Assembly: GCA_020344375.1 (NCBI GenBank) | Contig: CP070823.1 | Span: 1,312,991 to 1,345,247, forward strand | Source: Gemmatimonadota bacterium | Lineage (GTDB): Bacteria; Gemmatimonadota; Gemmatimonadetes; Palauibacterales; KS3-K002 | Length of the DNA: 32,257 bases | Reading direction: 5' to 3' | Shown: positions 14,926-23,654 of the stretch, piece by piece | Numbering within the stretch: position 1 is the first letter of the stretch | How the letters are laid out: every line of letters begins with the position of its first letter | Notes under the pieces: model-generated | Seen by the model: only the letters and a program-made list of their open reading frames with translations | What the model was told of the DNA's origin: nothing | The model's database searches: none | Program-made: the position numbers and the translations under genes

Positions 14926-16301
14926 GACGCCCGGCTCACAGATCCGTCGTTCGCGCAGCCGTGCACGCCGGCCTGATTCTCTCAGGCGTGGCGACGTCGG
15001 CAGCTCCCCAGGAAACCGCCGAGCGCGATTCGCTGACTCTGGCTCAGGCCGTTGCCTTGGCCCAGGAGACCTATCCGAGCGTCGCAGTCGCCCGAGCGGG
15101 TGAGGACGCTGCGGCCGCCAGCTTGGGTCAGGCGCGGGCGGCGTGGTGGCCTCAGCTCAGCACGCAGGCCACGGCAGTAAGCTACGAGGAACCGATGCTC
15201 GTGGCGCCGATACACGGCTTCAGTCCCCAGCAGTTCGAGCGGATCGAACTCGAGAAAACACTCTTTCAGGGCAACGTTTCCCTGGGCTGGACCATCTTCG
15301 ACGGTGGCGCTCGTGTCAACAGGATTCGCGGTGCACGTGCCGGCGCCGCCGGAGCAGTCGCGGGCCGCACGGCTGCCGAGATGGCGCTCACGGCTCGCGT
15401 CGCTGGCGCCTACCTGCAGGCCCTCAGCGCCCGTGGCGTTCTCGATGCACAGGAGCGGCGGATCGAGGCTCTGAGTGCCGAGCGTCAACGCGTTGAACAG
15501 CTGCTGGGCGAGGGCCGGGCCGCGCGCGTGCAGCTGCTGCGCGTGGACGCCGCACTGGCTGAAGCGGAGGCACAGCGGGTCGCGACGCTCACCAGGCTCG
15601 ATCTCGCGGAGCGCGAGTTGGCGCGCTTGCTGGGTGTCAGCCCTGCCGAGGCGCGGGTGGACAACCTGCGTCCCGTACGGCTGGCCCTTGGCTCAGAACT
15701 GGACGAGCGCGCCGATCTGGTTGAACGGGCCAAGGCGGACAACCCCGAGCTGGAGCGTGCGCGCCGCGCGCTGGAGACGGCGGAGGCGAACCGCCGGGTA
15801 GCCAAGGCGGCCTGGATCCCCAGCCTCAACCTCACAGGCGGCCTGTTGGGTTTCAGCAGCGAAGCTGGGAATACTACCACGGAGTGGAACGTGGGCATCG
15901 CCCTCGCCTATCCGTTGTTCACCGGCGGTGCTCGTGCTAGCGCCGTCAGCCGTGCAACCGCCGAGGCGCGTGCGGCGCGTGAGGAGTCGCGCCTGGCCGT
16001 ACTGCGGACCGAAGAAGCTGTAGACCGCGCACTCAACGCTGCACTCGAGACTCAGGCCCTGGTCGACGCGCTGACTCGCGCCGTGCGCCACCAGACGGAG
16101 GTCGTGCGAATCGAGCAGCTCTCGCTGGAGGCTGGCGCGGGTACTCAGACGGACTACCTGCGGGCGGAGGCCGATGTGGCCCGCGCGCGTGCCCTGTTGG
16201 TCGAGGCGCGACATGCGGAGATCGCGGCCCGCGTGGAGCTTGCAAGAGTCGTGGGCGAGCTCACGCCTGGGTGGCTCGCGCAGAATCTGGAGAATCCATG
16301 A
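14922..16301 (+). CDS. TolC-family outer-membrane efflux channel
   Basis: 459-aa TolC-type protein: outer-membrane exit duct of a tripartite pump. A signal peptide (about residues 1-28) precedes SLTLAQAVALAQETYPSVAVARA, the standard first helix of the outer-membrane-efflux domain. Two internal repeats of long Ala/Arg/Glu-rich helices each contain a barrel strand region, with GWTIFDGGAR and ALAYPLFTGGAR as the paired beta-strand motifs. Overlap with the TetR gene stop (ATGA) and with the HlyD gene start shows strict translational coupling. Having tolC inside the operon differs from E. coli, where YbhGFSR would use the unlinked TolC. Confidence 0.93.
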   Translation: MRRPAHRSVVRAAVHAGLILSGVATSAAPQETAERDSLTLAQAVALAQETYPSVAVARAGEDAAAASLGQARAAWWPQLSTQATAVSYEEPMLVAPIHGFSPQQFERIELEKTLFQGNVSLGWTIFDGGARVNRIRGARAGAAGAVAGRTAAEMALTARVAGAYLQALSARGVLDAQERRIEALSAERQRVEQLLGEGRAARVQLLRVDAALAEAEAQRVATLTRLDLAERELARLLGVSPAEARVDNLRPVRLALGSELDERADLVERAKADNPELERARRALETAEANRRVAKAAWIPSLNLTGGLLGFSSEAGNTTTEWNVGIALAYPLFTGGARASAVSRATAEARAAREESRLAVLRTEEAVDRALNAALETQALVDALTRAVRHQTEVVRIEQLSLEAGAGTQTDYLRAEADVARARALLVEARHAEIAARVELARVVGELTPGWLAQNLENP

Positions 16302-17296
16302 TGAACAAGAGACTGCGGGTGGCGATCCCGATGGTGGTCCTGATCGCGGCCACCCTGATACTCTGGCTCTCCGTCTTCAGGTCGGGTTATAACGGCGCCA
16401 TCGTCGCTGCGGGCACCGTGGAAGCGACGGAAGCGGACCTGGGCTTCCAGCTGGCGGGACGCATCGAGCGTATCGCCGTCCGGGAGGGTGACCCGGTCGA
16501 GCAGGGTCAGGAGCTCGCCTGGCTCGATCGCGCTGAGCTTCAAGCGCGTCGCCGTGCCGCTCAAGCCCAGGCCGAGGCCGCTCAGGCGATGCTGGCCGAG
16601 CTAGAGCGCGGCTTCCGCTCCGAGGAGGTCGCTCAGGGGCGCGCTGCCGTGCGCGCAGCCCAGCAGCGGATGAACGATGCGCTTCGCGACGTCGAGCGTA
16701 GCCGCCGACTGTACGACGGCGGCGCGGTGAGCAGGGAACTCCTCGACAAGCACGAGACGGCCTACGAGCTGGCGAAGGCGGATTATGAGAGCGCGCTGGA
16801 GCAGCTCCAGATCCTGGAGACCGGGCCGCGCCAGGAACGCATCACGGCCCAGCGGGCTGCTCTGGAGCAGGCCGAGGCCAGCGTGGCACAGATCGACGCG
16901 GCTCTCGACTTCGCAGTGATCTGGGCGCCCTTCGGCGGTCTCATCACGGTGCGCCACCGGGAGCCGGGCGAGACAGTGCCGGCCGGCGCGCCGGTCCTGA
17001 CACTGATGAATCCGGACGATCGCTGGGTCCGCATCTACGTGCGCGAGGATGAGGTAGGCCGCGTCGGCCTCGGGCAGCCGGCGATGATCACTGGCGATGC
17101 CGATCCCGACCGCGAGTACGAGGGGCGCGTCGTCTTCATTGCCAGCCAGGCCGAGTTCACCCCTCGTAACGTGCAGACGACCGAGGAGCGCGTGAAGCTG
17201 GTCTACAGGGTGAAAGTCCAGGTCACTGGTGACCCCGGGTTCGAGCTCAAGCCCGGGCTCGCCGCCGACGTGCGGATCGTCGCGCAGGAGCGCTGA
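16298..17296 (+). CDS. HlyD/YbhG-type periplasmic adaptor protein
   Basis: 332-aa membrane-fusion protein linking the ABC transporter to the TolC channel. A single N-terminal anchor (about residues 8-27) is followed by the first lipoyl half (GTVEATEADLGFQLAGRIERIAV.EGD.V..GQ), a long coiled-coil hairpin of about 150 residues, the second lipoyl half (IWAPFGGLITVRHREPGETV) and a beta-barrel domain (VRIYVREDEVGRVGLGQPA). The order and length match YbhG. The start is ATG 16298, overlapping the TolC stop; ATG 16301 is equally possible since GGAG (16289-16292) serves both. Confidence 0.92.
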   Translation: MMNKRLRVAIPMVVLIAATLILWLSVFRSGYNGAIVAAGTVEATEADLGFQLAGRIERIAVREGDPVEQGQELAWLDRAELQARRRAAQAQAEAAQAMLAELERGFRSEEVAQGRAAVRAAQQRMNDALRDVERSRRLYDGGAVSRELLDKHETAYELAKADYESALEQLQILETGPRQERITAQRAALEQAEASVAQIDAALDFAVIWAPFGGLITVRHREPGETVPAGAPVLTLMNPDDRWVRIYVREDEVGRVGLGQPAMITGDADPDREYEGRVVFIASQAEFTPRNVQTTEERVKLVYRVKVQVTGDPGFELKPGLAADVRIVAQER

Positions 17297-18238
17297 GTGA
17301 AGATGGAACCCGCCGTCTCGCTCCGGGGGCTGACTCGCGACTTCGCTGATCTGCGCGCCGTGGACAACCTCAGCTTCGACGTGGCTCACGGCGAACTGTT
17401 CGGCATCATTGGCCCGGACGGCGCCGGCAAGACGACGACGCTTCGTATGCTCGCCGGTGTTCTGCGCCCCAGTTCGGGGGACGCGACGTTGGCGGGCGTG
17501 AGCGTTGCCCGGGACCCGGAGGGCGTGAAGCGCCATATCGCCTACATGTCTCAGCGCTTCGGCCTCTACACGGACCTCACCGTCGGAGAGAACTTGGAGT
17601 TCTACGCCGACCTTTATCAGGTGCCTCGGTCGGAGCGGCCGGCGCGGCTGGATCGGCTCTACGCCTTCTCCGGGCTCGGCCCCTTCCAGGACCGCCGCGC
17701 CGGCCAGCTTTCCGGCGGCATGAAGCAGAAGCTTGGCCTCTCCTGCGCGCTCATCCACGAGCCGGAGGTCATGCTCTTGGACGAGCCTACCTTCGGTGTG
17801 GATCCCATCTCGCGCCGCGACCTCTGGCTCATCGTCCACGAGATGGTGGCCCGGGGCGTCACGGTCATCGTTTCGACCGCTTACCTCGATGAAGCGGAAC
17901 GCTGCGATCGCGTGGTCGTGCTGCACCTGGGTCGCGCGGTCGCCCTCGACACGCCCGACGCGTTGCAACAGCGTCTCCGTGAGAAGGTCCTGGCCGTGCG
18001 AACCGACCGGCCCCGAGAGTCGCGGGACCGCCTGCGTGGACACCCGGCTGTTCGGCAGGCTGTGCTGTTCGGCGAGATCCTTCACGTAACGCTGCGTGAG
18101 GGCGTGCAGGACTGGCCGGCCGTTCGCGCCGATCTGCAGGCGGCGGGTGTCGAGGTGCTCGGCGAAGGGACCGTCGAAGCGTCGCTGGAGGATGTGTTCA
18201 TCGACCTGACCCGGCGACCGGAGGTGGAGGGTGAGTAA
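17297..18238 (+). CDS. ABC transporter ATP-binding protein 1 (YbhF N-half-like, degenerate H-loop)
   Basis: 313-aa ATPase subunit of the ABC-2 exporter. Walker A is GPDGAGKTT (39-47), the signature LSGGMKQ (138-144), and Walker B VMLLDEP with D162-E163. The H-loop position reads VSTAYLDEAE, with A195 where a catalytic His is usual. A C-terminal extension of about 80 residues resembles the YbhF/CcmA-type regulatory tail. The GTG start at 17297 directly follows the HlyD stop with GGAG at 6 nt. Its reading frame overlaps the second ATPase by 8 nt. In E. coli YbhF the two ATPase domains are fused; here they are separate genes. The altered H-loop suggests this half forms the non-hydrolysing site. 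Confidence 0.93.
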   Translation: MKMEPAVSLRGLTRDFADLRAVDNLSFDVAHGELFGIIGPDGAGKTTTLRMLAGVLRPSSGDATLAGVSVARDPEGVKRHIAYMSQRFGLYTDLTVGENLEFYADLYQVPRSERPARLDRLYAFSGLGPFQDRRAGQLSGGMKQKLGLSCALIHEPEVMLLDEPTFGVDPISRRDLWLIVHEMVARGVTVIVSTAYLDEAERCDRVVVLHLGRAVALDTPDALQQRLREKVLAVRTDRPRESRDRLRGHPAVRQAVLFGEILHVTLREGVQDWPAVRADLQAAGVEVLGEGTVEASLEDVFIDLTRRPEVEGE

Positions 18239-19169
18239 GGCAGTCGAGGTGTTCGAGCTCACCCGCAAGTTCGACGACTTCACCGCCGTCGATCGGGTGA
18301 GCTTTGCCGTGGAGGAGGGCGAGATCTTCGGATTTCTGGGGCCCAACGGAGCGGGGAAGACCACTACGATCAAGATGATGACCGGGCTGTTGCGCCCCAC
18401 CTCAGGATCGGCGCAGGTAGGAGGCTACGATGTCGTGGTGGAAGTGGAGCAGGTTAAGCTCAACATCGGTTACATGTCCCAGCTCTTCTCGCTCTACCCG
18501 GACCTCACCGTACTGGAGAACATCCAGCTCTTCGCCGGGCTCTACGGGGTGAGTGGCCGGCGCTTCGCCGAGCGCCGTGATTGGGTGCTTGAGATGGCAG
18601 GCCTGGGTGACTACAAGGATCGCCTCACCGGGCAGTTGTCGCTGGGCTTCAAGCAGCGTCTGGCCCTGGGCTGCGCCGTGCTGCACGAGCCCTCCATCCT
18701 CTTCCTCGACGAGCCCACTTCCGGGGTAGACCCGATCTCGCGGCGCAACTTCTGGGACCTGATCTACGGGTTCGCCGATGTGGGAACCACCGTCTTCGTG
18801 AGTACGCACTACATGGAGGAGGCGGAGTACTCCCATCGGCTGGCGGTCATGAATCGCGGGGCGATTGTCGCGCTGGACCGACCGTCCGCGCTGAAGGCCA
18901 AGATCCGTGAGCCCATCCTCGAGGTGATCAGCGAGGACCCGCCGCAGGCGGTGGAGGCGCTCCAGGGCGGCCCGGGCATCATCGAGGTGACGATGTTCGG
19001 CCGCGCGATCCACGTCATGGTCGAGGACCAGGCAGCAGGAGAGCGCCATATACTCGAGATCCTCGAGGCCGCCGGTCAACGAGCGGGCTCGATACAGCCC
19101 ATCGAGCCATCCCTCGAGGACGTGTTCGTCTCCTTCGTCAGACGCAGCGGTGGGACGGTGGCCGGATGA
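18231..19169 (+). CDS. ABC transporter ATP-binding protein 2 (YbhF C-half-like)
   Basis: 312-aa second ATPase. Walker A GPNGAGKTTT (38-47), Walker B ILFLDEP with D160-E161, and a normal H-loop STHYMEEAE (H193) are intact, but the signature reads LSLGFKQR (136-143) instead of LSGGMKQR. It therefore complements the first ATPase, which has a good signature but no H-loop His. The GTG start (18231) lies 8 nt inside the preceding gene. The stop overlaps the permease start as ATGA. A C-terminal tail of about 80 residues is shared with the paralogue (ending SLEDVF). Confidence 0.93.
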   Translation: MSKAVEVFELTRKFDDFTAVDRVSFAVEEGEIFGFLGPNGAGKTTTIKMMTGLLRPTSGSAQVGGYDVVVEVEQVKLNIGYMSQLFSLYPDLTVLENIQLFAGLYGVSGRRFAERRDWVLEMAGLGDYKDRLTGQLSLGFKQRLALGCAVLHEPSILFLDEPTSGVDPISRRNFWDLIYGFADVGTTVFVSTHYMEEAEYSHRLAVMNRGAIVALDRPSALKAKIREPILEVISEDPPQAVEALQGGPGIIEVTMFGRAIHVMVEDQAAGERHILEILEAAGQRAGSIQPIEPSLEDVFVSFVRRSGGTVAG

Positions 19170-20284
19170 TGAGCCTGGCGCGGCTTCTGGCCGTGAGCCG
19201 CAAGGAAGCCATTCAGCTTCGGCGCGACCCGCGAAGCCTGTTGCTGGCGTTCTTGTTGCCGCTCTTCCTGATCGTCTTCTTTGGCTACGCCATCACCTAC
19301 GATGTCAAGAACATCGAGATGGCGGTGCTTGACGAGAGCAATAGCGAGGAAAGCCGCGCGCTCGTCGAGTCATTCGTGAGCTCCGGGTACTTCCGAATCC
19401 ACGAGTATCCGGCCCGCTACCAGGATGTCCAGATGCTCCTCGACGCCGGGGTGGTTCGGCTAGTACTGGTCATCCCGCCCGACTTCAGCCGGGACCTGGG
19501 CGCCGGTCGCGGCGCGCCGGTCCAGATCCTCCTCGATGGCGCCGACGCCAACACGGCCACCATCGCCCGGAACTACGCCACAGCCATCGTCGCCCGTTAC
19601 TCGACGGAGGTCGTCCTCGGGGGGCGGGAGCTCCGGCTCCCTGTCGAGGCGGAGACCCGAGTCTGGTACAACGAGACGCTCGAGAGTCAGAACATGATCG
19701 TGCCCGGCCTGGTGGCGGTGATCATGTCGATCATCGCAGCGCTGCTCACTGCCCTCACCATCGCCCGCGAGTGGGAGCGCGGTACGATGGAGCAGCTCGC
19801 GGCAACGCCCGTGCACCGGTTCGAGGTAGTGCTGGGCAAGCTCTTGCCCTACGTCGTGATCGGCCTCTTCGATGTGTCACTCGCCGTCCTGGCCGGACTC
19901 TTCATCTTTCAGGTTCCGTTCCGCGGCAGCGTGCTCCTGCTCTCTGGGCTCACGCTCCTCTTCCTGGTGGGTGCCCTCAGCCTCGGAATGTTCATCTCGG
20001 CGGCCGCCAGGGCCCAGTTGTTGGCGACGCAGTTCGCCATCATCGCCACTTTTCTGCCGGCGATACTCCTCTCGGGCTTCATCTTCGCCATCGAGACGAT
20101 GCCGATCCCGATTCAGGCGATAACCTACATCGTGCCAGCACGCTATTACGTCACTGTCACCAAGGGGATCTTCCTCAAAGGGGTGGGCCCCGACGTCCTG
20201 TGGATCGAGGCGCTGGCGATGATCATCTTCGCGACGGCGGGGCTCTCGCTGGCGGCACGCGCCTTCCGTAAGGAGCTGGAGTGA
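19166..20284 (+). CDS. ABC-2 type permease 1 (YbhS/YbhR-like)
   Basis: 372-aa membrane subunit. One N-terminal helix (about 25-45, preceded by the RKEAIQLRRDPRSL amphipathic elbow) leads into a large extracytoplasmic domain of about 130 residues, followed by five helices from about residue 178 onward and a short basic tail. The elbow, the WERGTMEQLAATPV coupling helix and the RYYVTVTKGIFLKG segment are hallmark motifs of YhhJ/YbhS/YbhR permeases. It is expected to form a heterodimer with the next gene product, energised by the two ATPases, and to dock on HlyD. ATG 19166 overlaps the previous stop by 4 nt. Confidence 0.93.
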   Translation: MMSLARLLAVSRKEAIQLRRDPRSLLLAFLLPLFLIVFFGYAITYDVKNIEMAVLDESNSEESRALVESFVSSGYFRIHEYPARYQDVQMLLDAGVVRLVLVIPPDFSRDLGAGRGAPVQILLDGADANTATIARNYATAIVARYSTEVVLGGRELRLPVEAETRVWYNETLESQNMIVPGLVAVIMSIIAALLTALTIAREWERGTMEQLAATPVHRFEVVLGKLLPYVVIGLFDVSLAVLAGLFIFQVPFRGSVLLLSGLTLLFLVGALSLGMFISAAARAQLLATQFAIIATFLPAILLSGFIFAIETMPIPIQAITYIVPARYYVTVTKGIFLKGVGPDVLWIEALAMIIFATAGLSLAARAFRKELE

Positions 20285-21408
20285 TGAGCGTCTCCCCGCT
20301 GCGCGTCCGCGAGATGCTCAAGAAAGAGCTGCGGCAGATCTTCCGCGATCCCCGCCTGAAGCGGGTCATCTTCATCCCGCCGCTCATCCAGCTCATCGCC
20401 TTCGGCTACGCGGTCAACACGGACATCAAGAACACCGCCACCTTCGTTGTGGACCATGACGGGAGCCGGGACTCCCGGGAGCTGATCGACGCTTTCACGT
20501 CCACCGGCTACTTCCGCGTCGTCGCCCGCTCCCAGCGCGCCGCCGACCTGGTGAACGCGCTGGACGGCGGCGACGCAGCCGTCGGCATCGAGATTCCCGT
20601 GGACTTCGCCCGTACGCTGCCGACCCGGGACGGCGCCCGCATCCAGGTGATACTCGATGGAACGAGCTCCAACTCTGCCACCGTGGCTCAGGGCTACACT
20701 AGCCTGATCGCGCAGCGCTACGCTTTGGAGCGTGCCGCGGCACAGGGCAGCCTGCCCAGCGGCGGTGTCGACCTCCGCATGCGCGCTTGGTACAATCCCG
20801 AGCTGAAGAGCCGCGTCTATAACGTCCCGGCTGTCATCGGCCTGCTGGTTCTGCTCCTGTCGCTGCTGCTCACCGCCCTCGCCGTCGTCCGCGAGCGCGA
20901 GATGGGGACCCTCGACCAGCTCGCCGTGAGCCCGCTATCCGCATCGGAGCTCATGCTTGGGAAGACGCTGCCGGTGGTGCTTATCGCGCTCATGGATCTC
21001 TGCCTCATCACCGCCGTGGCCATCCTCTGGTTCGGGATCCCTATGCGCGGCTCGTTTCTGGTCCTCTTGCTGGCATCGCTCCTCTATATCACGGCCGGGA
21101 TCTCCGTCGGGCTTCTCATCTCCACGCTCTCCCGGACACAGCAGGAGGCTATCATGACGATGTTCCTCTTCCTGCTGCCGGCCATCATCCTCTCCGGCTT
21201 CTTCTATCCCATCAGCAGCATGCCCCGGTTCTTCCAGTGGCTCACGCTGTTCAATCCTGTGCGACATTTCCTGGAGATCGTGCGCTCGGTCTTCCTGAAG
21301 GGCGGTGGCCTGGACATCCTCTGGCCGCAGTTCCTGGCGCTCGTCGTGATGTCGGCGGCTGTTCTCCGCCTCGCCGTGTTCAGATTCCGCCGCACCATCG
21401 CGACCTGA
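20284..21408 (+). CDS. ABC-2 type permease 2 (YbhR-like)
   Basis: 374-aa paralogue of permease 1 with the same plan: elbow KKELRQIFRDPRLKR, first helix ending GYAVNTDIKN, extracytoplasmic domain to about residue 175, five further helices, the coupling segment REMGTLDQLAVSPL and RHFLEIVRSVFLKGGG near the end. The two permeases are diverged, which fits a heterodimer. ATG 20284 shares one base with the preceding stop (TGATG) and has GGAG 8 nt upstream; GTG 20281 is an alternative. Its stop is 5 bp before the DUF488 gene. Confidence 0.92.
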   Translation: MSVSPLRVREMLKKELRQIFRDPRLKRVIFIPPLIQLIAFGYAVNTDIKNTATFVVDHDGSRDSRELIDAFTSTGYFRVVARSQRAADLVNALDGGDAAVGIEIPVDFARTLPTRDGARIQVILDGTSSNSATVAQGYTSLIAQRYALERAAAQGSLPSGGVDLRMRAWYNPELKSRVYNVPAVIGLLVLLLSLLLTALAVVREREMGTLDQLAVSPLSASELMLGKTLPVVLIALMDLCLITAVAILWFGIPMRGSFLVLLLASLLYITAGISVGLLISTLSRTQQEAIMTMFLFLLPAIILSGFFYPISSMPRFFQWLTLFNPVRHFLEIVRSVFLKGGGLDILWPQFLALVVMSAAVLRLAVFRFRRTIAT

Positions 21409-21413
21409 GGCTG

Positions 21414-21974
21414 ATGGCACGCATCTACACCGTCGGCCACTCCACGCGGAGCGTCGACGAGTTGCTGGCGCTGCTGCGTGAGCACCGCGTCGCCTGCCTC
21501 GTGGACGTGCGGCGCTTTCCCACGTCGAAGCGGTACCCGCACTTCGCGAAGGACGCCCTGGTAGCGTCGCTGGAGGCGGCCCAAATCGCCTACGTCCACG
21601 AACCCGATATGGGCGGCTACCGCAAGCCGCGCCCTGACTCAGCCAACACGGCCTGGCGTGTTGCCGGCTTCCGCGGTTACGCCGACCACATGGAGACCCC
21701 GGAGTTTCAGGCGGCACTGGAGCGAGTGATCGAGCGGGCCGGCCGGGCGCCGACGGCGATCATGTGCGCCGAGATCACACACCGCCGCTGCCACCGCCAG
21801 CTCATCGCTGACGCGCTGGTCGCCCGTGGTCTCGAGGTGATTCATGTCGTGGGTCCCCGTAAGATCCAGCCCCACGCCCTAAACCCGCACGCTCGGGTGC
21901 TTGAGGGTGGCCGGCTCGTCTACCCTGAGCCGTCAGCCGATCAGCACGACCTGCTGCTTCGCGACGGGTCGTGA
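21414..21974 (+). CDS. DUF488 family protein
   Basis: 186-aa soluble protein. The opening IYTVGHSTRSVDELLALL, LVDVRRFPTSKRYPHF, and the pair CAEITHRRCHR (two Cys eight residues apart) are the defining DUF488 motifs. The biochemical role of the family is unknown; the conserved Cys and His residues suggest a catalytic or metal site. The ATG (21414) lies 5 bp after permease 2 with GAGG just upstream, so it is translated from the efflux operon message. A longer frame reaching into the permease gene is rejected because it would overlap it by about 170 bp. Confidence 0.9.
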   Translation: MARIYTVGHSTRSVDELLALLREHRVACLVDVRRFPTSKRYPHFAKDALVASLEAAQIAYVHEPDMGGYRKPRPDSANTAWRVAGFRGYADHMETPEFQAALERVIERAGRAPTAIMCAEITHRRCHRQLIADALVARGLEVIHVVGPRKIQPHALNPHARVLEGGRLVYPEPSADQHDLLLRDGS

Positions 21975-22561
21975 GCGAAGCGGTGCGTGGGGCTGACCAG
22001 GCTCACACGCGCGTCGGCTAGGTTCGCACAGGATGTAGCGGACGTTCGGAAACGTCTGCCGGTCCAGTCGCCCGGCTCCGGTCCTGGCCCGACACTTGGC
22101 CGAGGGCAGACGACGGCAACAAGACGAGGGTAAGAACTAGAACGACTATCAGCGGGCGCCGCCCCGAAGTGCGAGCAAGAGAAAGCGTCGGGTTAACGGG
22201 GCAGGATCCTGCGGAGTCTCAGCTGGCCCACCTCGTCGGCCCGGAGACAGGGCCCAGTCAGCCTCACGGCGGGGCGGCGTTCGTTGCGCTGCGCCCTGCA
22301 ACAGCAGGTTCTGGGGGACGAGTGCCAGGACCAGGCTGCAGGCTTGGCAGCATTCCTGCACGAGGGGGGCTGCTAGCTGACGCGCGCCGCTTCCTCTATC
22401 TTATTAGGGACGTCACGAATACGGGGCCGTAGCGGGTAGCACCCATGCTTTCTCACTCTACGACGGAGTCCGCGCTAGGGAGTCCCAGTGGCGAGCCCTG
22501 CGCGAGACAAGAACAGTAAGGCGAACCTCCAGTTATCGGTTTCACCAAGAAGGGGCCCGAA
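21975..22561. other. Gene-free stretch upstream of RRM gene
   Basis: About 590 bp with no convincing reading frame. It holds an 8-bp hairpin at 22039-22058 (CGGACGTT, loop CGGA, AACGTCTG, one G-U pair), which may end the efflux operon, a perfect 12-bp palindrome GCAGGATCCTGC (22201-22212), and an AT-rich patch TATCTTATTA near 22398 that may be the -10 region of the RRM gene, leaving a long leader of about 150 nt. No tRNA or known riboswitch was recognised. Confidence 0.4.
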
Positions 22562-22858
22562 ATGAACATCTACGTGGGGAACTTGTCTCGCGACGTCACT
22601 GAAGACGACCTGCGACAAGCTTTCGAAGCGTTCGGCCAGGTCGCATCCGTAAGTGTCATAACCGACAAGTTCAGCGGGGAATCAAGAGGCTTCGGCTTCG
22701 TCGAAATGCCCGTCCAGGCTGAAGCTCAGTCCGCGATCGATGAACTGAACGGCAAAGAGATGAAGGGACGAACGCTCACCGTTAATGAGGCTCGTCCCCG
22801 CTCCGAGAAGCGTCGAGGCGGTGGAGGGAGACGAGGCGGCGGCCGACGCCGCTTCTGA
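22562..22858 (+). CDS. RRM-domain RNA-binding protein with Gly/Arg tail
   Basis: 98-aa single-RRM protein. RNP2 is IYVGNL (residues 3-8) and RNP1 is RGFGFVEM (about 43-50), both with the aromatic residues that stack on RNA. The last about 18 residues form a Gly/Arg-rich tail. This is the layout of the bacterial Rbp family first described in cyanobacteria, often cold-induced. AAGGGG lies 6-10 nt before the ATG. It is monocistronic, with a long upstream leader that could carry regulation (inference). Confidence 0.93.
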   Translation: MNIYVGNLSRDVTEDDLRQAFEAFGQVASVSVITDKFSGESRGFGFVEMPVQAEAQSAIDELNGKEMKGRTLTVNEARPRSEKRRGGGGRRGGGRRRF

Positions 22859-23028
22859 GTGGGCGGCACTTCGCCTGACACGCGCTGGCAGTTGGCGCGA
22901 CTGGCACCTCTGATCCGGCCTGAGCGCCCATTACCCGCAAGTTCGATGTCGCGCAGCTGAAGCGCCGATCCGTTGGGGAGCTGCCACAGGGGCGTGTCGT
23001 GGCAACGAGGGGAAGACGGAGTCGCGCT

Positions 23029-23508
23029 GTGAAAAGGCACGATCTAGTTGCGCCCTGCGGCGACTACTGTGGAGGCTGCGCCCAGTACAGCGGCTTGGCG
23101 GTCACGATCGCCCGGCACATGAGAGCACTGGCGGACCTGTACGGGTTCGAGTTCCGGGCCCGAGGGGCGTTCGACTTCGCCGAGTTCCTCAAGGGGTTGG
23201 ACTGGTTCGTCGCCCACGCCACGTGTCCGGGCTGTCGGGAAGGCGGTGGGCCGGCCTGGTGTCAAGTTAGAGGGTGCTGTGTTGAGAAGGATCTGTTGTT
23301 GTGTTTCGAGTGTGATGACTTCCCGTGCGCAAAGCTGGACGAGGTGGCAGATCCAGACACGATGGATCGGTACCAGAGATACCGGGAGCTGGGGCTGCAG
23401 GCCTGGGTTGACGAACAGGCACGCCGGGCAGAGCGAGGCTACGAGATACATCTACAAAAGGTGGTCTCTCTGAGGTCAAACCGCCTAGATCACAGCCAAG
23501 GTCCCTAA
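23029..23508 (+). CDS. DUF3795 cysteine-rich protein
   Basis: 159-aa protein starting KRHDLVAPCGDYCGGC, the typical DUF3795 opening, with a second Cys set at CPGC, WC, GCC and C.EC...PC. About twelve cysteines suggest bound metal or an Fe-S centre. GTG 23029 is preferred since GGAG (23017-23020) is 8 nt upstream and the resulting N-terminus matches the family; GTG 22999 would add ten residues. Function of the family is unknown. It lies alone between the RRM and lipoprotein genes. Confidence 0.82.
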   Translation: MKRHDLVAPCGDYCGGCAQYSGLAVTIARHMRALADLYGFEFRARGAFDFAEFLKGLDWFVAHATCPGCREGGGPAWCQVRGCCVEKDLLLCFECDDFPCAKLDEVADPDTMDRYQRYRELGLQAWVDEQARRAERGYEIHLQKVVSLRSNRLDHSQGP

Positions 23509-23654
23509 TCAGGCACGGTCGGTCTGGCCTGGCTGGCGTACTCTGGCGTGAGAGAACGGCCGAACATCTAGTTAGTGTCGACGTCGGGTCCTGTGCGTGC
23601 GAGGAGTAGCGCGCCAAGACGGAGCAGTTGGTCGATTCAGAAAGGAGATGACTC

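Noticed and set aside
16601-18400. 599-aa open frame on the minus strand across the HlyD and ATPase genes
   Set aside because: Antisense shadow spanning three clearly coding genes; composition is Arg/His/Asp-rich without fold motifs.
22149-22432. Short frames of 70-87 aa in the gap before the RRM gene
   Set aside because: Compositionally biased and without start signals or motifs.
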